The position numbers and the translations under genes were made by a program. A stretch of 64,000 nucleotides of DNA, from the NCBI GenBank assembly GCA_963971305.1, contig OZ020307.1:62121702-62185701 (forward strand). Reading direction: 5' to 3'. Below, one piece after another: positions 1-12,401 of this stretch (position 1 is the stretch's first letter; every line of letters begins with the position of its first letter). A model generated the notes under the pieces. The model had not been told where the DNA came from and did not search any database. It saw only the letters and a program-made list of their open reading frames with translations. This DNA comes from Arcuatula senhousia (Eukaryota; Mollusca; Bivalvia; Mytilida; Mytilidae).

Positions 1-143
1 ATCTTCTTACAGAAAAGATTGTTTTCTAATGTTATTTCATAGGGCAACATCTCATTTAAGTTTAGAGAAAACAAATAAAAGATTTGAAAATTCGTGTGCA
101 AAAGTACTTTTAAATGATTCAGTATAATAAATTTAATAACATA

Positions 144-262
144 TAGCTGAGAGGGTGATAGAGTAGATAGCTATCCACCGAAAAGACATTGTCAACCTCG
201 GCTACGCCTCAGTTGACAATGCTTTTCTAAGGGTATCAATCTACTCTATCACCCTCTCGGCT
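144..262. repeat. 119-bp near-perfect palindrome (fold-back repeat)
   Basis: The two halves are reverse complements: the left arm begins TAGCTGAGAGGGTGATAGAG and the right arm, read in reverse, begins TAGCCGAGAGGGTGATAGAG. Pairing continues inward through the ACATTGTCAAC / GTTGACAATGC segment to a short centre near 200. There is no coding potential. It is probably a small MITE-type or fold-back repeat. No target duplication was established. Confidence 0.75.
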
Positions 263-567
263 AAATGCCCTTTATATAATGTACAATTCTAGGTTTTTTT
301 TATTTCAAATCTTGAAATTAAAGTTAAGATAGATGATTTTACTTTGTGTAAAAGACAAGCAAAAGAGCAACCCAATTGTTTTAGGTCTGATCTTTGTAGA
401 TTTTCTTTTGACGAATGTAAACATAGTTCAATGATCATTTTCAAGTTACAATTTATTGTAAATGCATTTAATACATGAATATAGACACGAACATTGAGGT
501 AATATTAATTTGGGGAAACAAAACAATGTTAATCTGGCTAAACAATGTTTTCAATAGACCAATGGTT

Positions 568-2233
568 TCAGTTAAATTTGTAAATGGTAAGGCATGATTG
601 GTAGATGTTATAATTGCCCAAACTGCCTATCCACACCTGATCGTTTTTCTCAAGCCTAAGCGCCATTTGAACGGTTCCTGGAGGATGTGACCCACTGGTA
701 ACACCAGTTATGCGTTGTCTGTGTTTTTCGGAATTGTTTACCATGATCCTAACTTCCGCGTGTACGTTTTTTGAACAAATCGTCGTAGAAACAAAATAAT
801 AGCCCGGGTCTTCAATTATGACTTTTCCAGATGATACAAATGTATTCATCTGTGTTATCCCCGCGGATGACTTGATAACGGGAAACTTGATAACGCCTGG
901 TGCGATGTCCTCAATACCGGTAAGAGCTCGGCATGCTGTTAACTCAACTGGAAAATAAAAACAAATAAACAAGAGTAAAAAGAGGACTAGATACTAAAAA
1001 ACAACGATGGAAACATACTCATGCCAAAGCGAGATTAGCAGATGGTCGATAAGATTTAACAGTTTAACCTAAACCAGTTTTAATGATGTTTCGAAATTCT
1101 GTTAGTCTTTTCTGTACGTTGGTATAGCCTCTTTGACGAATTTGTATGTCTTACAGTCAGGGATAGTGCAGTGAGTTTTTTATACACTTCCACACAAATT
1201 GGCGAGGTATCATGTGCGTCAACTTTCCGTCCGTCCGTCCCTCGATGATTTCCAGACGAAAGTCTACAATCACTTTAAGGGATCGAAATAGAATTTTGCA
1301 TGCTATTAACTGAATTCAATTAGAATTAAATTTCAGCAAAATCCGATTTTTTTCTAGGGTTATGCCAATTTAAAAAGAATTTTATATTTAACTTTATGTA
1401 CATGTAGTTTAATTTTTACTATTTGCCTAATCCTTACCTGGTCGTAGTTTCTGGTCTAGCTGTCTTTGCAGCAATGACATGGATGCATTCTGGATCGTCC
1501 AGATCTCTTGGAATTCTTCCTCCGTCTTATTTTCGATCGATTTTATAAAGCTTGCGTTATTTTGGAGGGACGTTTTTATATTTTCGCCTTCGGTCTCCAG
1601 TGATTTGACCATATTATAAAGTCCTATGAAGTCCTGGGTCCTTGCAAGTTCAGTGTTTTTCATCGACTGTACGGTCGTCTCAAGGTTGTTTGTTGTTTGC
1701 TCAATTTTAGATAGTGTTTGGAGTTGGTTAATATCTTTTAATTGTTCGATATGTAGAATTTTTTCTTGGAGAGCTAAGGTATCATTTTTCAAATGTATAC
1801 TGTCGGTTATAACATGTTTTATTTCCGTGCGGATTTCAGCCGTGGAATTATTGCAGCTTTTTTGTAGCTCTGAGAACTTCTGTTCGAGACCAATGAACAG
1901 CCCGTGCCAAGTTTCCGACGAATTTTTCATCTCCTCATATTTTAGCTCCATTTCTTGATATTTCGCTTCCATTTCTATAATAATCCGTTCGTTTTGATTT
2001 GTGGGTGTTTTTTCTAAAAGTTTTTGTTCAAATGCGTCGAATTTGCTTTGTATTTGTTTCGCAAGGACATCGAGTGTTCGTTCCTGTTCTTGCTTCATCC
2101 TGTTTTTGTCGTCATAATATTGAGAAACGGTTAGATATATGTTCTGACCTTGAATGGTGCTATTTCCGCTGTCAAGAAGAAATCCAAAAGAGCTTTTATA
2201 CACGAACATTAACAAAAGTACTGACCCCTTCAT
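568..2233 (-). CDS. Secreted coiled-coil C1q-domain-containing protein (two exons)
   Basis: Two exons: 2233-1438 and 947-568, with the stop TGA at 570-568. The donor reads CCAG|GTAAG and the acceptor TTTTCCAG|TTGAG. Exon 1 leaves one base (G) that completes a Val codon with the first two bases of exon 2, so frame is kept, giving about 391 residues. Residues 1-17 are a hydrophobic signal peptide. Residues about 40-260 are a heptad-rich, Gln/Glu/Lys-rich coiled coil with at least seven N-X-S/T sequons. The C-terminal 126 residues, encoded entirely by exon 2, carry C1q-fold landmarks: GVIKFPVI, the FVSSGKVIIEDPGYYFVS strand block, LRLEKNDQVWIG and a C-terminal CLTIYKF strand. The length is close to a normal C1q domain. 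In bivalves such C1qDC proteins form a large secreted family of carbohydrate- or microbe-binding lectins; binding here is inferred. The start is the only Met before the signal peptide. Confidence 0.88.
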
Positions 2234-3644
2234 CTTTTAATTTGCAGATGTAAATGTATATATATTTAGAGTACAGTAAAACTATTTAAGGTCAGTCGTT
2301 CAGTTTCTATAGGCCAAAATTAAGGCCACCTTTGTGTTACCAAAGTCCATCAGATAAACATATATGAGTGATAACGATTTTCAGAAAATGATTTTACTTA
2401 ACATTATAACAATTATAACATAAGTAATTAGTTCGATCGAAAATTTGTTTTAATAACTGCAATGTCATTGTCTTCTATATGATTATATATACTTGCATAT
2501 AAATCAATCTAATAAGGAAGCAGGGGTACCCATGGGGCATCTTATAATGTCAAAAGTCCAAATGGACAAAGACAAAGCTATAACATCAAAAAGAAACAGA
2601 CAACATAACTGATTAACAATCAACAACGCGAACTGAAGTCGTATCTACATAATATGCACAAGTACACAAGATATGTCCACAATTTCAAACATTGATCTAA
2701 GCGTCTGGAACTGTTTTGTAATTTTGTTTGTAGCATCATTTTTAGAGATTTTAAACGGGTTTTCAATGAAATAAAATAGTAGTTAGAAATTTTATCAAGG
2801 AAAATTGTTTAAACTTATGTTTAATTTTTTTGTGTGGAGAATTGAGAAAAATCGAGCATTGAGGGTTATGTCTGTTTAAATTGCAAAACTTCATACTGAA
2901 ATTTCTTAGAAATATTTGGTGTCGTGTAAATTTATTCCATATTCCTATCGATCGATATAAAAAAAACACACTGTCTAAAAAGCTTATGAAGATATAAAAA
3001 TAAAGTATAGTATTTACTGTCTTTTTTATGGGCGTGCAGACCTTTCTAGATTTTTCGCAAAGTCTAGAAAATGTTTGCACTTAGTGATAGAACGTTTTGC
3101 AGTCCATCATTCATGAGTACTGACGTTTCATTTGGGAGACTTTCTACACCAAAGAGCTCTCTGTGCTCGCTTCTTAATTGTTTGTCAATGAATAAGCTCA
3201 AGCGCTGTTGATAGAAACGAGACAGGCATTTGATTTGATTTGCATCGACCAATAACTAAAAAAATCTTATTTAATGCTTTTGATACCATAAAGGTATCTC
3301 GATTCACATTGGTTCCTAGTGATTGCACATCGATATGTCTTGTAACGCTTATGACGAAGCACAAGAATGTTAGGGACCGATCAACTAACTTGAAAGGGAG
3401 CTTTGTCTTTTTTCATTATGAGCATTATTTCATATAGAAGAAATCATTCTCCAGAATATTTTTTCTCAACCTCTTCAGAATCTGCCAATTTTTTTTCACA
3501 AAAAATCAGATCCAAAATATATTTTAGGTTAAGACCAAGGCTCCCCTTTAATTTAAATTGTCGGTCTCTTATTTCTGTTGTGATACGTTTTCCAGTGTTC
3601 TGAGAGATTCTATCTATAGATCTGGGCATTCTATATATTTTCAG
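2234..3644. other. Intergenic stretch between divergent C1q and protease-homologue genes
   Basis: No convincing exon is visible on either strand. I looked for the upstream part of the serine-protease gene (an activation Ile-Val-Gly-Gly start and a TAAHC His57 motif) and did not find it. The stretch is AT-rich and holds only short open frames without recognisable motifs. A TATATATA tract near 2256-2265 lies just upstream of the C1q start codon, but it is too close to be a convincing TATA box. Confidence 0.5.
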
Positions 3645-6601
3645 GTCAATCGTAGGTGACTGGAAGGTTGACCTTGGTATTCATTCAAGATCAGCCAACG
3701 AACAGAACCAAAGGACATACCTTGTCAGAGAAATCCATGTCCACGACAACTATAGTGCTAGCTATCTGGAAAATGATGTTGCTATAATGAGACTGACGGA
3801 ACCAGTAGTTGAAAACACAGATGTCTCTCCAATCTGTGTGACGTCACTTCCGATTGAAGATTTCTATAATCAAAGTTGTGTAGTGACCGGATGGGGAACA
3901 ACAACAGAGAGTAAGATAAAAAGATAGATATTTGGAAAATAACACCATTATCATCATCATCATTACCAAAAACCAAGAGGCTCCTAGGATCCCGAATCGC
4001 TCACCTGGTCCTAAGGCATAAATCTATAGAGCAAAAACCTAAATACTGTAACCCTATTCTTGAACTTTAAAGGGCCATAACCCATATAAGAGGTCAGCTG
4101 ACATCTTCGACCAAACGGAGACTTTTGTAAGCTCAATTAGCTGAAGGTTTAAGCAAGCAACATCTTTACTCTATCTGCAAGAGTTTTCATATTATAGTTC
4201 AAAAAAAAAAAACCAAAAAACACTATTTCTAACCTTTAAAGGGCCATAACCCCTACAAGGGGTCATCTGGCACCTTCGACCCAATGAAAACTTTTGAAGA
4301 GCTCAATGAGTGGAAATTTTAAGCAAGCCACAGCTTTTCGGTATCTGCAATTTTCATTTAATAGGCAAAAACATGAAAAACATATTTTTTACCTACCACT
4401 ATAAGGAGTATATATCTGATAACCTCGACCGAAAGGAGACTTTTTTAGAGCTTTTGATACTAAAGAAAAAAAGACTGCATCAGATTTTCTCTATCTTCTG
4501 TACTTATTGATTTACATGCCAAAAACAGTAGTCTGGCCCCTGGTCTATTTTTAGCAACGGTGGCCATGCTTTGTGACGGATCAAAAATCAAAACCTTTGT
4601 GCGGGACACCCTAAGGATCAATTATACTAAGTTTCATTAAATTCTACTAAGTTGTTTTAGAGAAAATTTTTGAAAAATTGCTTCAAACGACCGACGACAA
4701 CGACGAACACGGACGCCAAGTGATGGCAGTAGCCTACCTTGGCCGAGATAATTCATTAACACAAGTACCCGATAGCATTTGTTACTATTTTGTATGAACA
4801 ACCTGATTGATTACCACCAGAAGTCAACAAGGGTAACCAAAGCTTGGTCGCCAGATCTGTATGTCATGAATTTAACCATTATAATATTTTCTAGATTATC
4901 CGGTTGTACAAATTTAAAAATACATATATATCAATCCCAGGCCCTTATAGACTCATGAGGCAGGACCACACCTCATTGGAAGTTACGGACACACAGTATA
5001 ATAAGTAATAATTTTGTATGTTGGTTGCATTTTTATATATAGTTGAAATTCATTGAAAGGAAGAAAAAATGTATTAGGTTTAAAAGATAGTGTAAACATT
5101 AGCTAAAAAGCAGATTGAAAACGTTGTAGCCTTTACTGTAGGTGGTAAGTAGCCGATTTACTAAAAAGAAGGTATGCAAATGACCCGTAACTTATTATTT
5201 CTGTTTACTTGTATTGTAGATGGAAACTTTGCCGACAGACTAAAGGAAGTATACAAACCTATCCTAAGTAATAATCAGTGTTTAAATCTCATCGGTGGTG
5301 CTTTCAACTCTGATTATATGACATGTGCAGGGTATCTAGAAGGCGGAAAGGGAGCTTGTCAGGTACTGATACTTTGAGGTTAAGCTTTCCTTTTTGATCT
5401 AAATTAATATATTTTTTTTTTCACACATAACAGTAAAACCTTCCAAAAGTCTGAATTGTAAAGTATTTGTATTTGAAATGCACATGAAATTAATTAGAAT
5501 GTATTAAAAGTTGAACTCAACCAAAATCTGTAAATTCTGAAAAATTCTTAAGTGCACTTGACTACTTATATTCAATATTTCAACTATTTTGGTCGAGTAC
5601 AGTGTAGCTCAACTTAGTATAAGTACTAAACGATTCAGGCTTTGAGTAGTTTAACAAAAGATAAGATCTAAGAAAAATGTACATATCGCCTTATTTAATA
5701 CATGTACTATGCTGTATTTCTGACATATCTACATGTACATACCTTGTCGTGTTGATATTCGCACATCTTGTCTGAGTAGGTTTTCATGGTATAAGGGCTG
5801 AGACAAATGTATGAAGTTTTCCCCAAACAGCTCTATATGTTAAGTCTATCATTTTGAAAGAAAACTAAGAAGAGGTTGAGATGCAATAGATTGGTTGAAA
5901 ACAATGGTTTAATACTTGATAAATGAATATTAGAAATTTCTATGAATTCATCTTTATTTTTTTTTATTTACACGTGTTCTAGGGTGACCAGGGAGGTCCT
6001 CTCATGTGCAAGAACAGTGAAAACAAATATGATTTGATAGGTAAATACCGGTATTATAAATAATAACATAAGTCTTTATTTGCAATTTGTAATGAGTATC
6101 GTACAAAAGAAATACCAATGCGTATTGGATCTTCAGAAAAAAAGAAACCCAAAGATACAAATCATTAGGTGTAGCACCACGAACGAAAACATGTTGGTCA
6201 TTTGATTTTTTAAATGAACATAAAAATAACATAACGACCTTAGTTTTTGAAGTCTGATTTTGTTTTTGGCAAAACATATAACTCATTAATAAAAGTTAAG
6301 ATACCAGAGGAAAAACATAGCGATTATGTTGTTGAATCGCGTGTTGACACATATTGTGATTCTAGTCACAGACTTTGTAACGTCCTCTAACAAAATCACC
6401 TTTAACATTTTCATTGTTACATTGACATCAATGTGATCTTAAAAAAATGTCTATTTTAAGTATTGACCATCTAGTATTTTGTTTTGTTTTCTTTTTTAAG
6501 GAATTGTAAGCTGGGGCTTCGGTTGTGCAAGAGAAGGTTTCCCAGCCGTTTATGCCAACGTCCACAAGTTCTTGGACTGGATCAAGATTCACACACAATA
6601 A
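3645..6601 (+). CDS. S1-family serine protease homologue, 5'-incomplete, catalytic Ser replaced by Gln
   Basis: Four exons with good splice sites: 3645-3910, 5220-5362, 5983-6040 and 6501-6601 (TAA stop). Intron phases 1, 0, 1 join in frame, giving about 188 residues of a trypsin-fold domain. Exon 1 has the Asp102 strand NDVAIMRL and CVVTGWG. Exon 2 has NNQC, MTCAGY and GACQ. Exon 3 begins GDQGGP, where active enzymes have GDSGGP. Exon 4 has IVSWGFGCA and the C-terminal helix [12 protein letters not shown]. Two odd points: the nucleophile Ser195 is Gln (codon CAG at 5989-5991), and the residue at the Asp189 position is Gly (GGKGACQ), so no trypsin-like pocket acid is present. The exon with His57 and the activation site is not found in the 1.4 kb upstream. 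It may lie farther upstream beyond the C1q gene, or be lost. A non-catalytic serine-protease homologue (cofactor or immune role known for the family) or a pseudogene both fit. Confidence 0.82.
3990..4760 (-). repeat. Dispersed molluscan repeat in the protease-homologue intron
   Basis: Read on the minus strand, this matches the array at 46833-47900. Shared blocks are the CGTCGTCG/GCCAAGTGATGGC end (4690-4730), the block about AAAGGGCCATAACCC with AGGGGTCATCTGG, the phrase ACTTTTG.AGAGCTCAAT, and the TAAGCAAGC segment followed by TATCTGCA. There are about three degenerate units of some 160 bp. It is non-coding and sits wholly inside intron 1 (3911-5219). Confidence 0.7.
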
Positions 6602-8050
6602 ACTGACAACACATACTATGTATGGTCTTAAAATCTATTAAAATTGATACAAAAAGTAGTGTGTATTTACAACTTTAAGAATTCGTCAATCCGGAGACAC
6701 AGGTTTGATTTTTTTATTCAACAATCATTTTGTCTTTTTTGTTCCAATTTTGAGTTTTACTTGAAAGAAACCAAAAGCCAAGACAAAAACAGAACAAGTT
6801 AGAAAGCATAATTATGTTTCTATCCAATTAACATCTTGTCTTTAATAATGTTTTTCTGGATTGAACATTAGCTGTTTGAAACAAAAGGTTTCTTATTTTC
6901 ACTACATATAGAAAGATATCCATGGTACCGTCTTTAAGATTCCTCATTTTGAACCGTTTGTGTTCGATTACCTTTCATTTGATTCTTGTGGTTTTCAACC
7001 TTCCAATGTTTTTATTTAAATATGATTATACAACAAAACTAAATTATTCGAATGATTGATACCGCGGCTTTGGTCCCTTTTCAGACATTGTTAAAAACTG
7101 TCCGCCTGGTACTTAAACTATTGTGTTTTTCAGATATGCTTATTAAATTAAAATAATATTACCAATATAAATATTTGACATACTTATTTCACTAGACTGT
7201 ATCAGAACTTAATAATTGATTGTTCAAGTTTTTCATCAATTAGCTGTATTCGCTTGTCATTATTGAAAGTTTCAGATATAAATATCATATTGCATGACAA
7301 ATCACCCCGGGGAATTGTTCAACAAAGACTGCAACCAAGTAAAAACAATTTTCATAACTCACATCGAGTGTCGAATGAACTTCATTGTGTCTATGACGTG
7401 TTTGCATATTTGAGTCCATTCAGTTTTATGGCGGAAATTAGTATTTTATAACCTTACTTTGGATATCGTATCATGGACAATTTCACAAATGATAATTCCA
7501 TACAAGGATATTATGTTGTTGTAACAAGTGTATGCTTCTACTTTTTATGCATGAAAGCCATTTCGGTGTCGTTGTTTAAGGTAGGTTATTAATATAGGTC
7601 TATTTGCTATATAAATTGGTTATACAAACAACGGAGTCTAGATTCTACAACATAATGAAGATAACGGACATGACGGAGGTCTAGAACCCGGGTCTAGAAG
7701 TATCAATTGGACTTTCAAATATCAGAAAACTTCAAAACGACCGTAACATAAATGATAACAATACGAGAAAAGTAATTTTGCGCCGAAACGAGAATTAATT
7801 AACTCGAGTGCTCAAGTAAAGTAAGCACTTCCTGCTTGTTATATAAAACCAGGCGCTATGCCAACGATACATTTAATGAAGGTTAAATCTAGTCAAGACC
7901 GAATGAATACATTGCAAAAGCTCTTTGATCGACTAACGCCTGTTTATGTTTCCGTAAATCACTCCTGTATGAGATGACCATGTTGAAATGCGAGCACGTG
8001 CAGTGATCTCACACTGCCCAAAATAGCCAATAAAAATCATCGATACTGAT
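6602..8050. other. Non-coding stretch downstream of the protease homologue
   Basis: An ATTAAA hexamer lies about 40 bases after the stop codon and could serve as a polyadenylation signal. Beyond it I see no motif-bearing open frame, RNA gene or repeat structure. Confidence 0.4.
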
Positions 8051-8051
8051 A

Positions 8052-8830
8052 TTGATTGATGACGTCGACCAATGTTATGTAATGTTATTTGAAAAGAATG
8101 GAAAACACAGGTACACACGTCTAATAGTCGATTATACTAAGACTTACTTTGTCATCAATGAGTCTAAGAAAAAGAACATATTAACAGAAGATCAAATGAT
8201 TGACATGCTTAATTTCCTTATAGACAACATATTTTTTCAATTAGTGGACCTGTTTTTTCAGCAAACAATAGGGATTTCATTAGGGGCATCAATTGCGCAC
8301 CTTTGCTTGCTGATTTGTTACTTCATTTATATGAAGCAGACTTTTTACAATCTCATTTTACAAAAAAGATCGTAGACTAGCTCTCTCTTATAATCTAACC
8401 TTCTGCTATTTTGACAGTGTCCTTTCACTGAGCAATTCTCGATTTTGGTGAGTTTCTCCATCTCATATATCCTCAAAAACTTGAGATATTCCTTACGCTC
8501 CAGCTGGAGTTTACATATGACAAATGTGGGATTTCTATCTCGCAGATGAGTGCAGATGTTGGTTTGTCACATAGTTTTGTTTTGTCTTTCTTAACTGGAT
8601 CTGACACACTGAATTGGAAATTAGCAGTGCGACCGTTATAACGGTCAGGAACCTTTTACCATTCCGGAGAACCGGAGTTCACATTTCTTACTACTTGACT
8701 TTACGTTGTTGATTTCTGTTCAGTTTATTTTGTGTTTTTCATGTTTTGTATTTCCTCGTGCTGTTCTTGTTCGTGTTTAACAGTTTTGTCGTTGCTCTTT
8801 CAAACTTGTGACATTGGCGCGTCTTTGCTT
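8052..8830 (+). pseudogene. Truncated Penelope-like reverse transcriptase copy with 3' tail
   Basis: The open part at 8088-8310 parallels the better copy at 62340-62580. It keeps VDYTKTYFVINESKKKN, the MLNFLIDNIF helix and FQQTIGI. The next motif is changed to SLGAS instead of PMGTN, and the catalytic YIDD is not intact in frame. After 8370 the sequence jumps to the C-terminal end of the family (near 8520-8580) and then to the shared 3' untranslated tail. That tail is recognised by a C-GTTGTTGATTTCTGTTCAG block and a TTTCCTCGTGCTGTTCTTG block. Frameshifts plus an internal deletion make it dead. Confidence 0.8.
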
Positions 8831-10946
8831 TTTTCTTGTTGGTGCTTGGTCAAAATTGTGATGTTACCTTGGCATTTAACGTTGCTGACAGTCTGGCACC
8901 TGTATTCAATTCACCCAGCAAATATAATCCAAGATCACAAAGGAAGCTTCAAATCATAGTTCTAAAAAAATAAGAAAGAGTAATTATATGTGGGGACATT
9001 TAAGATATCGAGCGACAAAAAAAAGCAATTCTAAAATTTGGAACAGAAGAATACAAAAAAGAAACCTTATGAATCCCTATGAAAAGTACTTCTTTCAATA
9101 TAAGCAACTGCTTCAATAATAGAATTATGTTAGACGAAATGATTCATTAAGAGTTTTGGCTGTTTGTTGTACAGAGAATATCACCTCACCATACCTTGTA
9201 TGTCGTGTTTTGTGTTACCGTTCCTCAAGACGGCAATCATGGAAGAGGGAAATTAAGCGCCATAAAATCTGGTTAAACTCACAATTTCTTTTAAAATACC
9301 TGTACCAATCTAGGACCATTGCAATCCTCAATTTCTGTCTTTTTTTTCTTGTATATATGAAATTGATTTCCTTAATTCGGTGGCTTTGTTGTTAACATAA
9401 TATAAGAAATATATTTCAATGAACCTCTTACAGGAAATTTATCAGCCAAGATAACTCTGCCATTCTAATGGTCTTGACATTTGTAAGGGACTTTTTCCAT
9501 TAAGAAAATGAAAAATAAAGAAAAAAAAACTTTCTTTCTTGGTTTTTGACAAAATTATCTGCTGGAGACATATATTGCAACCTTATCTCTTGAGAAATAA
9601 TTTTTTGAAACAATTCAGACAAAAATAATCAAAAGATTCTAAGTTGTCATTTCTTTCAACGACAGAATTTTGCATTTGAGAATTCATTTCTTATTGTCTG
9701 TCAGGAACACCGAAAACTAATTCCACTGACCCGTTCATCATTAGGTCTGATTAGGGGCTCTTTCTTGTATTTGATAGATTTCTGATGTTATATCATGGTA
9801 TAGACAAACGGTTGAAAATCATGAAATGCCAAACACTATATCAAGAAGAAGACCATTGAATAGTTCAGCAATATTAAAGCCGCGTGAAGGCTAATTATAT
9901 GTCGCAATTACAGTTACCGGTATTTGTTGGTAGCGTCTCTTTCAGGGAGGTTTTAAGACTGATCAACTGGTCCACCAGCAGTACGTTGTTACTTTCTATT
10001 TTGTTAAAGCTGTTTGTAATGATATGTACTTTTGTAATAACTAAAGTTTTGCCTCAGGTTATTGATGAGTATAATTAGTTGTTACAATACCTTAAATATC
10101 AGGTAAACATTGGATTTCTAAGAGTAAAACAAACATTTTAGTCACTGATAATTAATTTGTTGTTTTAACTGAGTAAAACTTTGTTTGAAGTTTGTTTTAT
10201 TATTTGATGAAAAAAAATACGACCATTGAAAAAAAAAATATGTAATGCATTCCAACTTAGTTTTTTATAATATAGTTAACTGTTTCGTTCGACCCAAGGT
10301 TTGATATGGAGCATTTTGTAACAACAGGGCGATGTCCACTGCTATTGAGCCAGGGTCCTGAAAATAAACAACAGTCAGGTCGTAAAATCAACTTAGTATA
10401 TATCTAATTGTATTTCAGACTCATAGAAAAAACGCGTATCAAGGATTTTTCCTGGTCCTCAGCTTTCTGGATGTCTTTTGTGCTTTTCTAATCGAAACGT
10501 TTTGTTTTGGAATTGGTTCTTTTTTGACAATTTGGTTAGTTAGGGTTAAAATGTTTCTTTCGGGGGATTACTGTTTAAATTATCTATATCTATCATAACT
10601 GAACTTTTAATTGACAATAAATTTGCAACTTAACATTTAATTGTCAATGAAAATCCCATTAAATGAATTCAAATTGAATCATATCTCTTGTATCAGATGT
10701 ACCATCACAAATTAAAAGCACTTACATGGAGACAACGTGAGTCATTGTCAATATTTGCATAATTCTTCATCATCCTATAGTTCTAAAGCTGACAACAAAT
10801 GTAAACTGCTTATATCAACTCTAAGAAGTGAATGACAGTGTCCTAGTCTTGGTCGGTCTTTTAGGCGAAAACTTGTGAACAAACACCAGCAGAGACACAT
10901 TATTGGTAACAATGGAAGATTTTTTCATCTTTATTTATTTCTCACT
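8831..10946. other. Non-coding stretch
   Basis: AT-rich sequence with only short open frames lacking motifs. I found no splice-site-bounded coding segment, tRNA or terminal-repeat structure here. Confidence 0.4.
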
Positions 10947-10951
10947 AAAGA

Positions 10952-11040
10952 CACGCCAGACAGTCGGTTAATCGAGGAAAAAGTCTGTTGATTTACCTGT
11001 ATATGCAGTTAAATGGGAAATGAGTCTGTTGATGGAGTCG
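10952..11040 (+). repeat. Left 89-bp terminal inverted repeat
   Basis: It is identical base for base to the reverse complement of 15406-15494. It holds two copies of AGTCTGTTGAT (near 10981 and 11023). Similarity to the right end decays immediately inside 11040, with a further TCTGTTGA match just beyond. Confidence 0.9.
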
Positions 11041-11659
11041 ATTCGAGTCTGTTGATATGGAAGTATCGAGAAAAACCTCGTAAGGTTATTAAATAACCCA
11101 TATTTTCACTTAATATATATGGTAAATCAATTAGCAAAACCATTTATGTCTAACAAAATGAAAAAGAATACTTTAATTAAAAATGTTAAAAGTTTGTATT
11201 AACACCAATTTAATAAGCTATAAAATGAAAAGGCGTTTTACTCAGTATATATTTCATTAACATTTTAGCATTCAAAAATGTAAACAAAACCATGCAAAAT
11301 CCTAATAAATATCAAAATAACGTTTTTCTTGTTGCACCAGCAGATGCAGTACATCGGATGTGTTCTATTTTATTTATATGCAAAACCATTGTGCTCAATT
11401 TTAAGTTTTTGTGCTATAAATCATGTTTTAGTTAAAACACAGTCTGTTGATGAGTCGGTTAATGAAAACTCAATCTGTTGATCGGTCTGTTGAGAGTAAA
11501 TATATTAATCAATTAGTCAGCATTCCCTATATATGGTGTGGTCAAAAACATTATAAAGGAGAATATTCATCAAAAGAATATATGAATACAACTTATTGTT
11601 AATAAATTTCGATAATTCGTAATTTTTTACATAATTTTATGTTTGTTATCTTTTCTTAA

Positions 11660-11960
11660 GAAGTTCTTATGAAAGACATGATCGGCTCATAGTGAGATTT
11701 CATTCTCTCAGATAAGTGCATTGTTTGTCATAGGGTCATTTCGTACTCCTATACTGGATTTTACACGCTGAATTGTAACTAGCATTGAGACTTGTACTTT
11801 GCAACAGGGATGAACAACTTACTTTTCCCGGTCAGCTCTCGTTTGACCCGAGTTCAGGTTGTCAGTTGCTGTTCAGTTTTTCGTGTGTTTTGTATTTCTG
11901 GTTTGTTTGTGCTATTGTGTGTGTTTGTTCTCGTCAATTAAATTTGTTCTATCTAACATT
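11660..11960 (+). repeat. Degraded Penelope-like 3' tail nested in the 4.54-kb element
   Basis: It shares the tail layout of the copies at 25255 and 63060: CTCTCAGATAAGTGCA, then TTGTCATAGGG, a GGATTTTACACGCTGAATTG block, a CTCGTTTGACCCGAGTTCAG block, and a GTTCAGTTTTTCGTG block. No reverse transcriptase part remains. It supplies an age marker: the host element carried it when it arrived, or it inserted later. Confidence 0.65.
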
Positions 11961-12401
11961 AAAATTATATTTTCAAATAAAAGTATAATTATTATGTATT
12001 TAAGATATTCTTCCATTGCTTAATATATATATAGTTGTGAGATGGAAAGTATAACATTTGAGGGTTTTTATGCCTGAAAAAAAACACATTTTCTACCCGA
12101 CTTCTCCGGTAAGGAATGTTCACTGGTCAGATTGTGAACTTTAAAAATATCCTCTCATAGATGCACACTGTTACACGGTAATAATGTTTTTCCGCGAAAT
12201 ATTGAGTTTATATCTAACATTAAAATTATATTTTCAAATAAACGTATAATAATTATGTATTTAAGATATTCTTCCATTGCTTAATACGTATATATATAGT
12301 TGTGAGATGGAAAGTATAACATTTGAGGGTTTTTATGCCTGAAAAAAAAACCACATTTTCTACCCGACTGCTCCGGTAAGGAATGTTCACTGGTCAGATT
12401 G
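11950..12401 (+). repeat. Direct repeat, two copies of about 185-191 bp
   Basis: Copy 1 is 11950-12134 and copy 2 is 12211-12401. Both start TATCTAACATTAAAATT and end CACTGGTCAGATTG, with about ten differences. They are separated by about 76 bp. They are non-coding and look like a local tandem duplication in which the spacer was not copied or has diverged. Confidence 0.85.

Noticed and set aside
1626..2253. Plus-strand open frames opposite the C1q gene
   Set aside because: They lie antisense to the coiled-coil exon, whose signal peptide, splice sites and C1q continuation are convincing. The plus-strand translations have no motif.
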